Source: Fluviicoccus sp.
GTDB lineage: Bacteria > Pseudomonadota > Gammaproteobacteria > Pseudomonadales > Moraxellaceae
Length of the DNA: 64,000 nucleotides
Direction of reading: 5' to 3'
NCBI RefSeq assembly: GCF_030646115.1
Contig: NZ_JAUSMX010000005.1
Location: 62,001 to 126,000, forward strand
Position 1 is the first letter of the stretch; the number at the start of each line of letters is the position of its first letter. The translations under genes and the position numbers were made by a program. The notes beneath the pieces were generated by a model, which had not been told where the DNA came from, searched no databases, and worked only from the letters and a program-made list of their open reading frames with translations. Below are positions 38,383-47,943 of the stretch, piece after piece.

Positions 38383-38875
38383 GCATCTGGCGGTGTTGTT
38401 GGGGCTGGTGATCCTGTTATTGGTCAACCAGGCGGTCTGGGACAAGGAACAGCAATTACGCGACGGCAGGGTGGTATTGCTGGCGCTGGCGCCTGTGGAC
38501 CCCCGTTCGTTGATGCAGGGCGATTACATGCGGCTGCGTTATGCCGTGGAAACCGAGGCCATGAGCCGGCTGGATATCAAGACCGAGCCGACTCAGGACG
38601 GGTATCTGGTGGTGCAGTTAGACAAGGAGGGGGTCGCGACTTTGCAAGGTATTTCACGGGAGCGATCGAAGGCCACCGCGCCGGACACCGAGCAGCTGAG
38701 ATTCCGTTTGCGCCATGGGGTTTTCAAGCTGGCCGGGAATGCCTTTTTCTTTGAGGAGGGGACTGCTGAGCGTTATACGAAGGCTAAGTTCGGGGAATTC
38801 CGGGTGGGGGATGATGGTGAATTGTTGTTGGTGGGTTTGAGGGGGGAGAAGCGCGAGAAATTGGGCAACCCATGA
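38375..38875 (+). CDS. GDYXXLXY domain-containing protein
   Basis: 166 residues with one N-terminal transmembrane helix and the namesake motif in MQGDYMRLRYAVE. It is the usual third member of the DUF2157-DUF4401 operon. The remainder is a small beta-rich domain (YLVVQLDKEGVATLQGI, FRLRHGVFKLAGNAFFFEEGTAERY) probably on the periplasmic side. Function unknown. Confidence 0.88.
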   Translation: MRRHLAVLLGLVILLLVNQAVWDKEQQLRDGRVVLLALAPVDPRSLMQGDYMRLRYAVETEAMSRLDIKTEPTQDGYLVVQLDKEGVATLQGISRERSKATAPDTEQLRFRLRHGVFKLAGNAFFFEEGTAERYTKAKFGEFRVGDDGELLLVGLRGEKREKLGNP

Positions 38876-38882
38876 CAAAAAA

Positions 38883-38902
38883 AATCCCGCCGAAGCGGGA
38901 TT
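38883..38902. terminator. terminator between convergent genes
   Basis: AATCCCGC, CGAA loop, GCGGGATT, with A-rich sequence before it and TATTTTAA after it; usable for the GDYXXLXY gene and for the opposing ETF-QO gene. Confidence 0.82.
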
Positions 38903-38941
38903 ATTTTAACCTGCATTGTTTAAACACAATGCATTGCTAAC

Positions 38942-40588
38942 TTACATGTTGGGGTAGGTGGGACCGCCACCACCTTCCGGCACCACCCAGTTGATGTTCT
39001 GGGCAGGGTCCTTGATGTCGCAGGTCTTGCAATGCACGCAGTTCTGGGCGTTGATTTGCAGACGCGGCTCACCACCGGTAGTCACCACTTCATAAACGCC
39101 GGCCGGGCAGTAACGCTGGGCAGGTTCGTCGTACAGAGGCAGGTTCTTCTCCATCGGGATGCTGGCATCCTTCAGTTGCAGGTGAACCGGCTGGTCTTCT
39201 TCGTGGTTGGTATTCGACAGGAACACCGAAGACAATTTGTCGAAGCTGATCTTGCCATCCGGCTTCGGATACTCGATCTTGGTGCACATCTTCGCCAGAT
39301 CCATGCACTCATAATCCGGCGTGTTGTCGTGGATGGTGATCGGCATCGGGAAGATGTTCTGGTCGATGAAGTTGAACGCCGCGCCCATCAGGAAGCCAAG
39401 ACGGTGCATGGCCGGACCGAAATTGCGCGAACGGTGCAGTTCTTCGTACAACCAGGAACCTTCAAACTTCTCGGTGTAGGCCGTGACTTCGTCATGACCT
39501 TCGCGTCCGCCCTTCAGAGCTTCAAAAACAGCTTCCGCGCAGAGCATGCCCGACTTCATGGCGGTGTGGCTGCCCTTAATCTTCGAGAAGTTCAGGAAAC
39601 CGGCGTCGTCACCAATCAGGCAGCCGCCGGGGAAGGTCAGCTTGGGCAGGGAGTTCAGGCCACCCTTGACCACGGCGCGCGCACCGTAGGAAATGCGCTT
39701 GGCGCCATCCAGATACTGCTTGATCACCGGGTGGTGCTTCCAGCGCTGCATCTCGTCAAACGGCGACAGGTAGGGGTTGTGGTAGGCCAGGTCGACGATC
39801 ATGCCCAGTGTGACCTGATTGTTTTCAGCATGATAGAGGAACCAGCCGCCCGCACTGTGCGACTCGCTCAGCGGCCAGCCGGAACCGTGCAGCACCAGGC
39901 CGGGCTTATGCTTGGAGGGATCGATTTCCCACAGTTCCTTGATGCCGATGCCGTAGTGCTGGGGATCGCAATCCTTGTCCAGCTCAAACTGGCTGATCAG
40001 TTGCTTGCCCAGGTGGCCGCGGCAACCTTCGGCAAACAGCGTGTACTTGGCGTGCAGTTCATAACCGGGCGTGAAGGAGTGCTTCTTCTCGCCATTCTTG
40101 CCGATGCCCATGTCGCCAGTGGCGACGCCCTTGACGCTGCCGTCTTCGTGAAACAGCACTTCCGAGGCGGCGAAACCGGGGAACAGGTTGACTTCCAGTT
40201 CTTCAGCTTTCTGGCCCAGCCAGCGCACCACGTTGCCCAGGCTGACAACATAGTTGCCTTCATTGTGCAGGGGCTTGGGCACGGCCCAGTCGGGCATCAG
40301 CTTGCTCTTGGTCTCGCTGAACAGCAGGTGGATTTCATCCTTGGTGACCGGGGTGTTCAGCGGAGCGCCTTCTTCCTTCCAGTTGGGGAAGAGTTCATTC
40401 AGGGCGCGCGGCTCGAATACAGCGCCGGACAGGATATGAGCGCCGATTTCGGAGCCTTTTTCCACCAGACAGACCGAAATGTCGTGGCCGCTTTCAATGG
40501 CCAGCTGACGCAAACGAATGGCTGCCGACAAACCGGCAGGACCGCCGCCGACGATGACGACGTCAAACTCCATTGATTCTCTTTCCAC
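38942..40588 (-). CDS. electron transfer flavoprotein-ubiquinone oxidoreductase
   Basis: Passes electrons from ETF (fatty-acid and amino-acid oxidation) to ubiquinone at the inner membrane. 548 residues: FAD-binding VVIVGGGPAGLSAAIRL at the N-terminus, a ubiquinone-binding middle part, and a C-terminal [4Fe-4S] domain with YCPAGVYE and NCVHCKTCDIKDP. The GTG start at 40588 is chosen because AGGAG lies 6 bp upstream; ATG 40573 would give MEFDVVIVGGG and is also plausible. No etfAB genes are in the window. Confidence 0.95.
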   Translation of the reverse strand: MERESMEFDVVIVGGGPAGLSAAIRLRQLAIESGHDISVCLVEKGSEIGAHILSGAVFEPRALNELFPNWKEEGAPLNTPVTKDEIHLLFSETKSKLMPDWAVPKPLHNEGNYVVSLGNVVRWLGQKAEELEVNLFPGFAASEVLFHEDGSVKGVATGDMGIGKNGEKKHSFTPGYELHAKYTLFAEGCRGHLGKQLISQFELDKDCDPQHYGIGIKELWEIDPSKHKPGLVLHGSGWPLSESHSAGGWFLYHAENNQVTLGMIVDLAYHNPYLSPFDEMQRWKHHPVIKQYLDGAKRISYGARAVVKGGLNSLPKLTFPGGCLIGDDAGFLNFSKIKGSHTAMKSGMLCAEAVFEALKGGREGHDEVTAYTEKFEGSWLYEELHRSRNFGPAMHRLGFLMGAAFNFIDQNIFPMPITIHDNTPDYECMDLAKMCTKIEYPKPDGKISFDKLSSVFLSNTNHEEDQPVHLQLKDASIPMEKNLPLYDEPAQRYCPAGVYEVVTTGGEPRLQINAQNCVHCKTCDIKDPAQNINWVVPEGGGGPTYPNM

Positions 40589-40801
40589 GACTATCTCCTC
40601 ACGGCAAGGAAAAACGGGTCCGGTGATGGACCGTACGGATACACGTCCCGGCCGTTTTCAAAGCGGGGCGGGGCGCGTACCATGTTGAATGCAAGTATTA
40701 TTCCCGTTCAGGCGGGAAGCGCGCGTAGTATAAAAGCACAACCTGCAAAGGCCAACTTTTTATACGGTATTTTGTCCGACAAGTGATGGGAAGCGTTTGA
40801 A

Positions 40802-41386
40802 ATGACCCAACAGTCACAATTAAGGGCCGATCCGATGGCCATTGCCCGGCTGTTGCTGGATGAAAACGGCAAGCCGCGCAAGGGGCCGGCTCCGGTGCAC
40901 CTTTGGAATCCGCCGTTTTGCGGTGATTTGCCGATGCAGATCAAGGCCAACGGGCAATGGTTCTATACGGGGACGCCGATTTCCCGCCCGGCGCTGGTGA
41001 AGCTGTTCAGCAGCGTGCTGCGCCGTGATGACGATGATTGTTATTACCTGGTGACGCCGGTGGAGCGGGTGCGGATTACCGTGGATGATGCCCCGATGAT
41101 TGCCACGCAAGTGGATCTCGTCACGGAAGACGGCATGGTGTTTTTGCGCTTCACGACGTTGACGGAGGATGTCGTGATTGCCGATGCCGAACATCCGTTA
41201 CGGGTGGTGTTTGGTGCAGACGGGGAGCCCCGCCCGTACATACGGGTGCGCGACCGCCTGGATGCCCTGGTGCACCGCAATGTGTTTTACCAGTTGGTTG
41301 AATGGGCGGAGTTGCAGGAACTGGACGGACGAAGCTGTTACGCCGTGCAGAGTGCCGGAGAATGGTTTGTCGTGGCGGAGATTTAG
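40802..41386 (+). CDS. DUF1285 domain-containing protein
   Basis: A 194-residue soluble protein. The DUF1285 block is recognisable from APVHLWNPPFCGDLPMQIKANGQWFYTGTPI near residues 30-60, continuing through ALVKLFSSVLRRDDDDCYYLVTPVERVRI. Function unknown; the family is common in Pseudomonadales and relatives. It is divergent from the ETF-QO gene across a 213-bp gap in which I see no gene. Confidence 0.88.
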   Translation: MTQQSQLRADPMAIARLLLDENGKPRKGPAPVHLWNPPFCGDLPMQIKANGQWFYTGTPISRPALVKLFSSVLRRDDDDCYYLVTPVERVRITVDDAPMIATQVDLVTEDGMVFLRFTTLTEDVVIADAEHPLRVVFGADGEPRPYIRVRDRLDALVHRNVFYQLVEWAELQELDGRSCYAVQSAGEWFVVAEI

Positions 41387-41444
41387 GGAAAGGGAGTTTA
41401 CCGCTTGCCTGCCGGTGTGAACCGGAGCAAGCGGTTGAGGCGTG

Positions 41445-41882
41445 TCAGCCGAGTTTCCATTCAAAGGGAACACCGTCACGGCCGCGGAAGGCCAGCATCA
41501 GCGTTTCACGCATGAAATTCAGGTTTTCGGCGGTATAAGGCATGGCGGCATGCTTGCCCCACACCGGGCCGGGCCAGGCAGCGTCATTGCTGTAGCGCGC
41601 CACATGGTGCAAGTGCAGTTGCGGCACCTGATTGCCCAAGGCGGCGATATTGATCTTCTCGGCGCGGAAGTACTTGGACATTTGTTCGCTGACCCAGGAC
41701 GACTCACGCAGCAGCTGCTGCTGGTCACGCACGGATAATTCGAAAATTTCGCGTACACCGGGAACCCGGGGCACCAGAATCAGCCAGGGGTAGTGCATGT
41801 CGTTCATCAGCCGACAGGTGCACAAAGGGAACTCGCCCAAGGGGAGGGTATCTTCTGCCAAACGTGAATGCAGCGTAAACAT
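41445..41882 (-). CDS. HIT domain protein
   Basis: Histidine-triad family nucleotide hydrolase or transferase, 145 residues. The triad region reads QLHLHHVARYSND, near the usual place in the C-terminal half, and the upstream LMNDMHYPWLILVPRVPG block is typical of this subgroup, which is common in gammaproteobacteria. Substrate unknown. ATG 41882 (MFTLHSRLAEDTLPLG) is preferred over upstream in-frame starts, which would extend into a non-conserved region. Confidence 0.88.
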   Translation of the reverse strand: MFTLHSRLAEDTLPLGEFPLCTCRLMNDMHYPWLILVPRVPGVREIFELSVRDQQQLLRESSWVSEQMSKYFRAEKINIAALGNQVPQLHLHHVARYSNDAAWPGPVWGKHAAMPYTAENLNFMRETLMLAFRGRDGVPFEWKLG

Positions 41883-41995
41883 GGTATGGAAATAGCCCCA
41901 AAAAATGCAGCGCAAATATAACACTGCAAACAGTGAATGCCTATCGTGACAATACGCTGCATCGACAGGAATGCCGAAAATACCCAAAAAAACAA

Positions 41996-42017
41996 AAACC
42001 CGCAACAAGGCGGGTTT
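41996..42017 (-). terminator. terminator of the tRNA-Ala/Glu transcript
   Basis: On the minus strand, AAACCCGCC and GCGGGTTT form the stem, followed by TTTGTTTTTTT, 8 bp beyond tRNA-Glu. Confidence 0.9.
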
Positions 42018-42024
42018 CTGGATC

Positions 42025-42100
42025 TGGCGTCCCCACGGGGATTCGAACCCCGGTTACCGCCGTGAAAGGGCGATGTCCTAGGCCTCTAGACGATGGGGAC
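42025..42100 (-). tRNA. tRNA-Glu (anticodon TTC)
   Basis: 76 nt with encoded CCA; acceptor GTCCCCA/TGGGGAC, anticodon stem CGCCC/GGGCG-type enclosing TTTCA with anticodon TTC, T-loop GTTCGAATCC. Second gene of a two-tRNA transcript. Confidence 0.96.
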
Positions 42101-42105
42101 ATAGA

Positions 42106-42181
<76 letters not shown>

Positions 42182-42207
42182 GGAACACAGTTCCGTTGTG
42201 GGGGCGG

Positions 42208-42236
42208 ATTCTAGGCACGCCTCCGGAGCCTGTCAA
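42208..42236 (-). promoter_or_regulatory. promoter of the tRNA-Ala/Glu operon
   Basis: On the minus strand, exact TTGACA (42236-42231) and TAGAAT (42213-42208) with a 17-bp spacer, followed by a GC-rich discriminator, about 27 bp before tRNA-Ala. Confidence 0.85.
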
Positions 42237-42301
42237 ATGATTCCAGCAGCAATATGATATGATCGCCTGCAATTTGTTCATTCTTTTCAGTCACGTCATC
42301 G

Positions 42302-43051
42302 ATGTCCCGAACTGTTCCTTTATTGCTGGCCGTGCTGGTGTCGCTGGCGGCCCATGGCCTGCTGGTGTTGTACCCCTGGCCTTCGCTGCCGCATCGGGCG
42401 GGCGGGGTTTGGCATGTGACATCCGTGCCGGTGGAGGCCGGGGCGCAAGGGCGCATGGCGGTCGGGGCCGGTTTGCCGGAATCATCCGGGCATTCGGCAG
42501 CAAAGTCCCCGGACGTGATCCAAACCCGGAACGCTTCGCGGCAAGTTCCAGTGCACCGGCCACAGCCGGGCGGCCCTGAGTCTGTTCCGGTGCAGCCGCC
42601 AGTGCAGACATTGGATGTGCCGGTATCGGCCAGGCCGGAAGCGGCGGTGGTCAAGACCGAAGCGGCCGACGGACCGCCTTCAGACGCTTCCCCGAAAATG
42701 CAGCCGGATATCCCGGCCGCGCCTGGCGCGCAAACTCCGCCAATGTTTCAAACCGGAACGCTGGCCAACCCCAAACCGGACTATCCCGGTCTTTCACAGC
42801 AATTGGGTGAAAGCGGCGTGGTGATTTTGCGGGTCTATGTAGATATGGCCGGTCATCCCCAGGATGTACAGGTGCTGCAATCCTCCGGCTTTCGGCGACT
42901 GGACATGGCGGCAACGCGCAAGGTCAGCCGGGAGTGGATATTCCGGCCCGCCCGCCACGGTGAAACGCCGGTGGCGGACTGGGTGCAGGTGCCGCTGGAG
43001 TTCCGGCTGGCGTCTGTCGTCAGGGCTCCAGCATCACCAACTGCGGATTGA
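42302..43051 (+). CDS. tonB: energy transducer TonB
   Basis: 249-residue TonB-family protein that couples the proton-motive force to outer-membrane transport. N-terminal signal anchor (about 5-25), a long Pro-rich periplasmic linker (about 80-150), and the C-terminal TonB domain (about 155-240) with YPGLSQQLGESGVVILRVYVD and VQVLQSSGFRRLDMAA. No exbB or exbD nearby. Its last 32 bp overlap the 3' end of the convergent putA gene. Confidence 0.9.
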   Translation: MSRTVPLLLAVLVSLAAHGLLVLYPWPSLPHRAGGVWHVTSVPVEAGAQGRMAVGAGLPESSGHSAAKSPDVIQTRNASRQVPVHRPQPGGPESVPVQPPVQTLDVPVSARPEAAVVKTEAADGPPSDASPKMQPDIPAAPGAQTPPMFQTGTLANPKPDYPGLSQQLGESGVVILRVYVDMAGHPQDVQVLQSSGFRRLDMAATRKVSREWIFRPARHGETPVADWVQVPLEFRLASVVRAPASPTAD

Positions 43052-46000
43052 GGCCAATGGCGCTGAGGTTTTCCGTGACAGTGCGTTCCACACAGAAGCG
43101 CATCAGGTAGTGCGGGCCTCCCGCCTTGAAGCCGGTGCCGGACAAGCCCTCGCCCCCGAACGGCTGGCTGCCGACCACCGCCCCGATCTGATTGCGGTTG
43201 ATGTAGAGGTTTCCCACCCGCGCATGTTCTTCAATCTCATGAATATGGCCGGCAATGCGTGAATGCACGCCCAACGTCAGGCCATAGCCGCCTTGATTGA
43301 TGTGGTTGACCACTTTCCCCAGTTCACCGGACTTCCAGGTGGCGATGTGCAGTACCGGCCCGAAAACCTCTTGGTCCGGCAAGTCCAGGGGATGCAGCAG
43401 GAAAGCCTGCGGCGGGAAATAATGCCCTTCGTGTTCCGGGTCGGCGGCAGGGCCTGCGGCTTTCCACAGCGCCTTGTGCGCGGTGGCGGCGCAATAATGA
43501 CGCAACTTTCCCAAGGCCTCGTAGTCAATGACCGGCCCCATGTCCGTGCCCAGCAAGGCCGGATGGCCGGTACGCCAGGATTTCAGGGCGCCTTCCAGGC
43601 GGTCCAGCACCGGGTTCTTCAGTTCCTCCTGCAACCAGAGGATGCGCAGCGCCGAGCAGCGTTGTCCGGCGCTATTGAACGCGGATTGCAGCACATCACT
43701 GACCAATTGTTCCGGCAGGGCGCTGCTGTCGGCGATCATGGCGTTGAGACCGCCGGTTTCGGCAATCAGCGGCGTCAACGGCCCCGGCCGTTTGGCCAGC
43801 TGGAGATTGATATGGCGGGCGGTGGCGGTGGAACCGGTAAAGACAACCCCGGCCAGCGCCGGTTGCTCCAGTAATGCCTGGCCAATGTCCCGGCTGCTTC
43901 CGAGAACCAGTTGCACGGCGTCTGCCGGAATACCGGCTTGCAGCAGCAAAGCATGGGTGCGCGCAGCGATCAGCGGGGTATGTCCGGCGGCTTTGGTGAT
44001 GACGGTATTGCCGCAAACCAGCGCCGCCGCAACCTGCCCCAGGAAAATAGCCAGCGGGAAGTTCCACGGGCTGAGGCAGAGAAAAACCCCGCGCGGAGCC
44101 CAGCGCAGTGTGTTGGCTTCACCGGCCACGGACGGCAAGGATGACGGACTCATCAAGCTCACGGCCTGATCTGCGTAATAGCGGCAAAGATCAATCGCTT
44201 CACGCCATTCTGCCTGGGCATCCGCCAGTGTCTTCCCGCCTTCCATCATCATCAGGTAAAGAAGCTCCGGCTGGTTGTCAATCAACAGCTCGGCCATCTT
44301 CAGCAGGCAGCCGGCGCGATCGGAGACGCTGACGCCCGACCATGTGTCAAAAGCCTGCCGCGCCGATTTGAAGAGAGCGGGAATGTCCTGTTCGCTGTGG
44401 GTGTGCACGGTTCCCAGCAAACGATGGCGTTCGGCGGGGCTATGCCTTGGCTCGGCCAGCATTTCTTCAGGGTCTCCGCCATCCGGCGGCAAGCCCGCGG
44501 TCCAGGACGCCACCCGGAATCCGGTCATTTCATGTTTCAGCTCTGTGAGCCTGCGTACATCGTACATACTGAAGCCGGGGCTGTTCAGTCGCGGCATGAA
44601 CAAAGCCGGGGGGCGGGGGATTTGCGGATGCGGGGTTATCTGCTCGGCGGCCAGGATTTCGACCGGGTCTGTAATTAATAAACGACTTTCAATATGCATG
44701 TCAGCCATTTGATTAACAAAGGATTGTGAGCTTCCGTTCTCCAGCAGGCGTCGCACCAGATAGGGCAGCAGCGTGTTGAAGTCGCCAATGGGGGCATAGA
44801 TGCGCAACGGCCGTCCGCAGGCTTCACGATAGGCGGTGTGGAGGCCTTCACCCATGCCGCACAGCCGCTGGACTTCAAAGGTTTGGCCGTGGTGCCGGCC
44901 GACCACTTCCAGCCAGGCCAGGGTATGGGCGTTGTGGGTGGCGAATTGAGGGTGAAAGTGTTCGGGGTGCTTCAGCAATCGCCGCGCGCAGGCCAGATAA
45001 CAAAGGTCGGTGTGACCCTTGCGCGTAAAAACAGGGTAGTCCTCCAGTCCCTGTTGCTGGGCGCGCTTGATTTCCGAATCCCAATAGGCGCCCTTCACCA
45101 GTCGCACCGGGATGCGCTTTCCTGTCCGGATCGACAGATCACGCAGCCAGTCAATCACGGCCGGAGCGCGTTTCTGGTAGGCCTGGACGGCAATTCCCAG
45201 GCCCTCGTATCCGGCCAGTTGCGGATGCATCCGCAGCTCCGCAAACAGACACAAGCCGATTTCCAGCCGCTCCGATTCCTCGGCATCCAGTGTGATCGGA
45301 ATCCCGGCCTCCGCTGCGAAGGTTACCAAATGCACCAGATCGGGGAGCAGTATCGTTTTTAACTCTGGCCAGCGCGCCAGTTCATAGCGGGGATGCAGGG
45401 CGGAGAGCTTGATGGAAATGCTGTCCCGTTCCACCAGCGGCTGTTCATTGCGCTGGTGATTGGCCATGTACTCCAGCGCCTGCTGATACAGGCGCAGGTA
45501 ATGCCGGGCTTCTTCCGGGGTTTGCGCCGCTTCGCCCAGACAGTCGAAGGAATAACGGAATCCCTGTTCACGTGAAGCTAAGGCTTCAGTTAATGTTTCC
45601 GCCATAACGAATTGCTTTGAAAGAAGATTTATTGCAGAAGAAATGGCGGTGCGCATGACGCCGTCACCCACCCGCAACACCATTTGATGCCAGGGGTCCG
45701 GCCGGTCTTCGTCCTGAACGAAGCGTCGAGCCCGCGCCAACAGCTTGCCCGCCCAGTTCACCAGCCGCGTGCGGTTTTCGTCCTCCTTGGGTTCCCATTC
45801 GCCGCCAGGCAACAGGCTGTTGATCAACTCATTGCGGGTGTGGGCATCGGGAATGCGCAGCAGCGACTCCGCCAGTGTCAGCAGGGTCCGGCCTTCCCGG
45901 GTGTCGATGCGGTAAGTCTGAATGAAGTCCTGGAATGCCGGATGGCGGGCGTGGCGCGCCTGATTCACCAATTGCAGGGCCAGTGTGCTGATCTCGGCTT

Positions 46001-46127
46001 TGCGGGCGTGGTCCAAGCCGCAGTCGTTGAGCAGGGAGGTCAGCACCAAAGCTTCATCAGCCAGGCAGCTGTCACGCAGGGTGCGGAAGTCGCAGGGGAA
46101 TTCAGGCAAGTCACGCAGGGGGATCAT
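43020..46127 (-). CDS. putA: bifunctional proline dehydrogenase / L-glutamate gamma-semialdehyde dehydrogenase
   Basis: Two-step oxidation of proline to glutamate with substrate channelling. 1035 residues: an arm/alpha domain (1-170), FAD-binding proline dehydrogenase barrel (about 180-470; RLVKGAYWDSEIKRAQ, YAPIGDFNTLLPYLVRRLLENG), then the aldehyde dehydrogenase (about 540-1020) with the glutamate in IAETGGLNAMI and the catalytic cysteine in FNSAGQRCSALR. It lacks the N-terminal ribbon-helix-helix domain of E. coli PutA, so it is of the short type and should not repress its own gene. Confidence 0.96.
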   Translation of the reverse strand: MIPLRDLPEFPCDFRTLRDSCLADEALVLTSLLNDCGLDHARKAEISTLALQLVNQARHARHPAFQDFIQTYRIDTREGRTLLTLAESLLRIPDAHTRNELINSLLPGGEWEPKEDENRTRLVNWAGKLLARARRFVQDEDRPDPWHQMVLRVGDGVMRTAISSAINLLSKQFVMAETLTEALASREQGFRYSFDCLGEAAQTPEEARHYLRLYQQALEYMANHQRNEQPLVERDSISIKLSALHPRYELARWPELKTILLPDLVHLVTFAAEAGIPITLDAEESERLEIGLCLFAELRMHPQLAGYEGLGIAVQAYQKRAPAVIDWLRDLSIRTGKRIPVRLVKGAYWDSEIKRAQQQGLEDYPVFTRKGHTDLCYLACARRLLKHPEHFHPQFATHNAHTLAWLEVVGRHHGQTFEVQRLCGMGEGLHTAYREACGRPLRIYAPIGDFNTLLPYLVRRLLENGSSQSFVNQMADMHIESRLLITDPVEILAAEQITPHPQIPRPPALFMPRLNSPGFSMYDVRRLTELKHEMTGFRVASWTAGLPPDGGDPEEMLAEPRHSPAERHRLLGTVHTHSEQDIPALFKSARQAFDTWSGVSVSDRAGCLLKMAELLIDNQPELLYLMMMEGGKTLADAQAEWREAIDLCRYYADQAVSLMSPSSLPSVAGEANTLRWAPRGVFLCLSPWNFPLAIFLGQVAAALVCGNTVITKAAGHTPLIAARTHALLLQAGIPADAVQLVLGSSRDIGQALLEQPALAGVVFTGSTATARHINLQLAKRPGPLTPLIAETGGLNAMIADSSALPEQLVSDVLQSAFNSAGQRCSALRILWLQEELKNPVLDRLEGALKSWRTGHPALLGTDMGPVIDYEALGKLRHYCAATAHKALWKAAGPAADPEHEGHYFPPQAFLLHPLDLPDQEVFGPVLHIATWKSGELGKVVNHINQGGYGLTLGVHSRIAGHIHEIEEHARVGNLYINRNQIGAVVGSQPFGGEGLSGTGFKAGGPHYLMRFCVERTVTENLSAIGLNPQLVMLEP

Positions 46128-46275
46128 GTCAGGTCTTCCTTTTGGAGAATGATCATGCTGTTAAGTAAAGGCGTGAGTGCTTAGCCTGTAAACGCTTACA
46201 GGGTAAAAAAAAACGCGACCGTCGGATGAACAGGGTAAAATCGCGCAACTGAACTGCCTGACTGCCGTTTTCGCC

Positions 46276-47331
46276 ATGAATAACCTGATAGACAACGCCG
46301 CCAAGGAACTGGTGAAGGATTACCTGGATCACCTGCATACTTCGCCCGAGCCGGAGATCTCCGCCGCGCGCAAGCTGGAGTTGCGTAACCGCATCAAGCA
46401 ATTGCTGAAAGAACGTGACGCAGTGCTGGTGGCGCATTACTACACCTCGCATGACCTGCAGGCGTTGGCTGAGGAAACCGGCGGCTGTGTCGCTGACTCG
46501 CTGGAAATGGCGCGCTTCGGCAATCGCCATCCCGCCAGCACTTTGGTGGTGGCGGGCGTAAAGTTCATGGGAGAAACCGCCAAGATCCTCAATCCGGAAA
46601 AAAGGGTGCTGATGCCGACGCTGGAAGCCACCTGTTCGCTGGATCTGGGTTGCCCGGCGGATGAGTTCACCGCCTTCTGCGACCAGCATCCTGAATACAC
46701 CGTGGTGGTCTATGCCAATACCTCGGCGGCGGTCAAGGCTCGCGCTGACTGGGTGGTGACCTCCAGTATTGCGGTGGATGTGGTCGATTACCTGTCCGGA
46801 TTGGGCCAGAAGATCATCTGGGCGCCTGACAAGCATCTGGGCAGTTACGTACAGAAAGTCACCGGCGCCGAGATGCTGCTGTGGGATGGCGCCTGCATTG
46901 TGCATGAAGAGTTCAAGGCGCGCGGCGTACTCGACCTGAAGCAGGTCTATCCCGATGCGGCGGTGCTGGTGCACCCGGAGTCCCCGGAAGCGGTGGTGGA
47001 CATTGCCGATGCGGTCGGTTCCACTTCGCAGTTGATCAAGGCTTCGCAGACGCTGCCCAACCAACGTTTCATTGTGGCGACGGACAGGGGTATCTTCTAC
47101 AAGATGCAGCAGTTGAGCCCGGAGAAAGAGTTCATGGAAGCGCCGACCGCCGGCAGCGGCGCTACTTGCCGTTCCTGCGCCCATTGCCCGTGGATGGCCA
47201 TGAATGACCTGGAAAACCTGCTGGCGGTGCTGGAAAACGGAGGTCAGGAGATCACCGTTGATCCGGCGCTGATTCCGCCCGCCATGGTGCCCTTGCAGCG
47301 CATGTTGGACTTCGCTGCAGGAAAACGCTGA
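46276..47331 (+). CDS. nadA: quinolinate synthase
   Basis: Makes quinolinate from iminoaspartate and dihydroxyacetone phosphate in NAD synthesis; oxygen-sensitive [4Fe-4S] enzyme. 351 residues with the three repeated domains. Cluster ligands can be read in [10 protein letters not shown] and in [19 protein letters not shown], and the N-terminal [21 protein letters not shown] block is typical. Divergent from putA over 148 bp. Confidence 0.96.
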   Translation: MNNLIDNAAKELVKDYLDHLHTSPEPEISAARKLELRNRIKQLLKERDAVLVAHYYTSHDLQALAEETGGCVADSLEMARFGNRHPASTLVVAGVKFMGETAKILNPEKRVLMPTLEATCSLDLGCPADEFTAFCDQHPEYTVVVYANTSAAVKARADWVVTSSIAVDVVDYLSGLGQKIIWAPDKHLGSYVQKVTGAEMLLWDGACIVHEEFKARGVLDLKQVYPDAAVLVHPESPEAVVDIADAVGSTSQLIKASQTLPNQRFIVATDRGIFYKMQQLSPEKEFMEAPTAGSGATCRSCAHCPWMAMNDLENLLAVLENGGQEITVDPALIPPAMVPLQRMLDFAAGKR

Positions 47332-47359
47332 AATAACAGGCATTCGGCGCAAGAGGGGA

Positions 47360-47388
47360 TTGACGCGAATTGGGCTGGTACGTATTAT
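47360..47388 (+). promoter_or_regulatory. promoter of the tRNA-Pro/Arg/His operon
   Basis: TTGACG (47360-47365) and TATTAT (47383-47388) with a 17-bp spacer, about 40 bp before tRNA-Pro. Confidence 0.75.
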
Positions 47389-47427
47389 TCAGCCCTCGCA
47401 TTTGGCAACAAATGCAGCTTTGATAGT

Positions 47428-47504
<77 letters not shown>

Positions 47505-47522
47505 ACTTAGTTCAAGATCCTT

Positions 47523-47599
47523 GCGCTCGTAGCTCAGCTGGATAGAGCATCGGCCTTCTAAGCCGAGGGTCGCAGGTTCGAGCCCTGCCGGGCGCGCCA
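47523..47599 (+). tRNA. tRNA-Arg (anticodon TCT)
   Basis: 77 nt with encoded CCA; acceptor GCGCTCG pairs with CGGGCGC (one wobble), anticodon stem TCGGC/GCCGA with loop CTTCTAA, anticodon TCT. Confidence 0.95.
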
Positions 47600-47631
47600 G
47601 TTGCCAGCGTTGTTGTAGATGTACCTTTGTG

Positions 47632-47707
47632 GTGGTCGTAGCTCAGTTGGTAGAGCCCCGGATTGTGATTCCGGTTGTCGTGGGTTCGAACCCCATCGAT
47701 CACCCCA
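47632..47707 (+). tRNA. tRNA-His (anticodon GTG)
   Basis: 76 nt with encoded CCA; acceptor GTGGTCG/CGATCAC, anticodon stem CCGGA/TCCGG with loop TTGTGAT, anticodon GTG. The G at 47631, opposite discriminator C, supplies the G-1 base required by HisRS. Confidence 0.95.
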
Positions 47708-47943
47708 TCCCCCTCCTGTTATGCCGTTTGTCCTCCCCCTTTGCGTTATTCCTTTTCCAAGTCCCTTTCCTGTTCTTCCGTTTAGTCGTTTGTCTTCAAA
47801 TTGATGCTTTTCCAACAGAAATTGCCTGCAAACAGACCGTAAAGCATGCCGATATTGCCATTTGTCGTGTAGTGTGCGCTTGTTGCTTTACAGTGATCTA
47901 TTATTAGCGTATATAGCGCAACCTTGCGTGAGTTGAGGTGGCT

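Noticed and set aside
39032-40576. 514-codon open frame antisense to the ETF-QO gene
   Set aside because: Same antisense artefact; the ETF-QO frame has complete FAD and Fe-S motifs.
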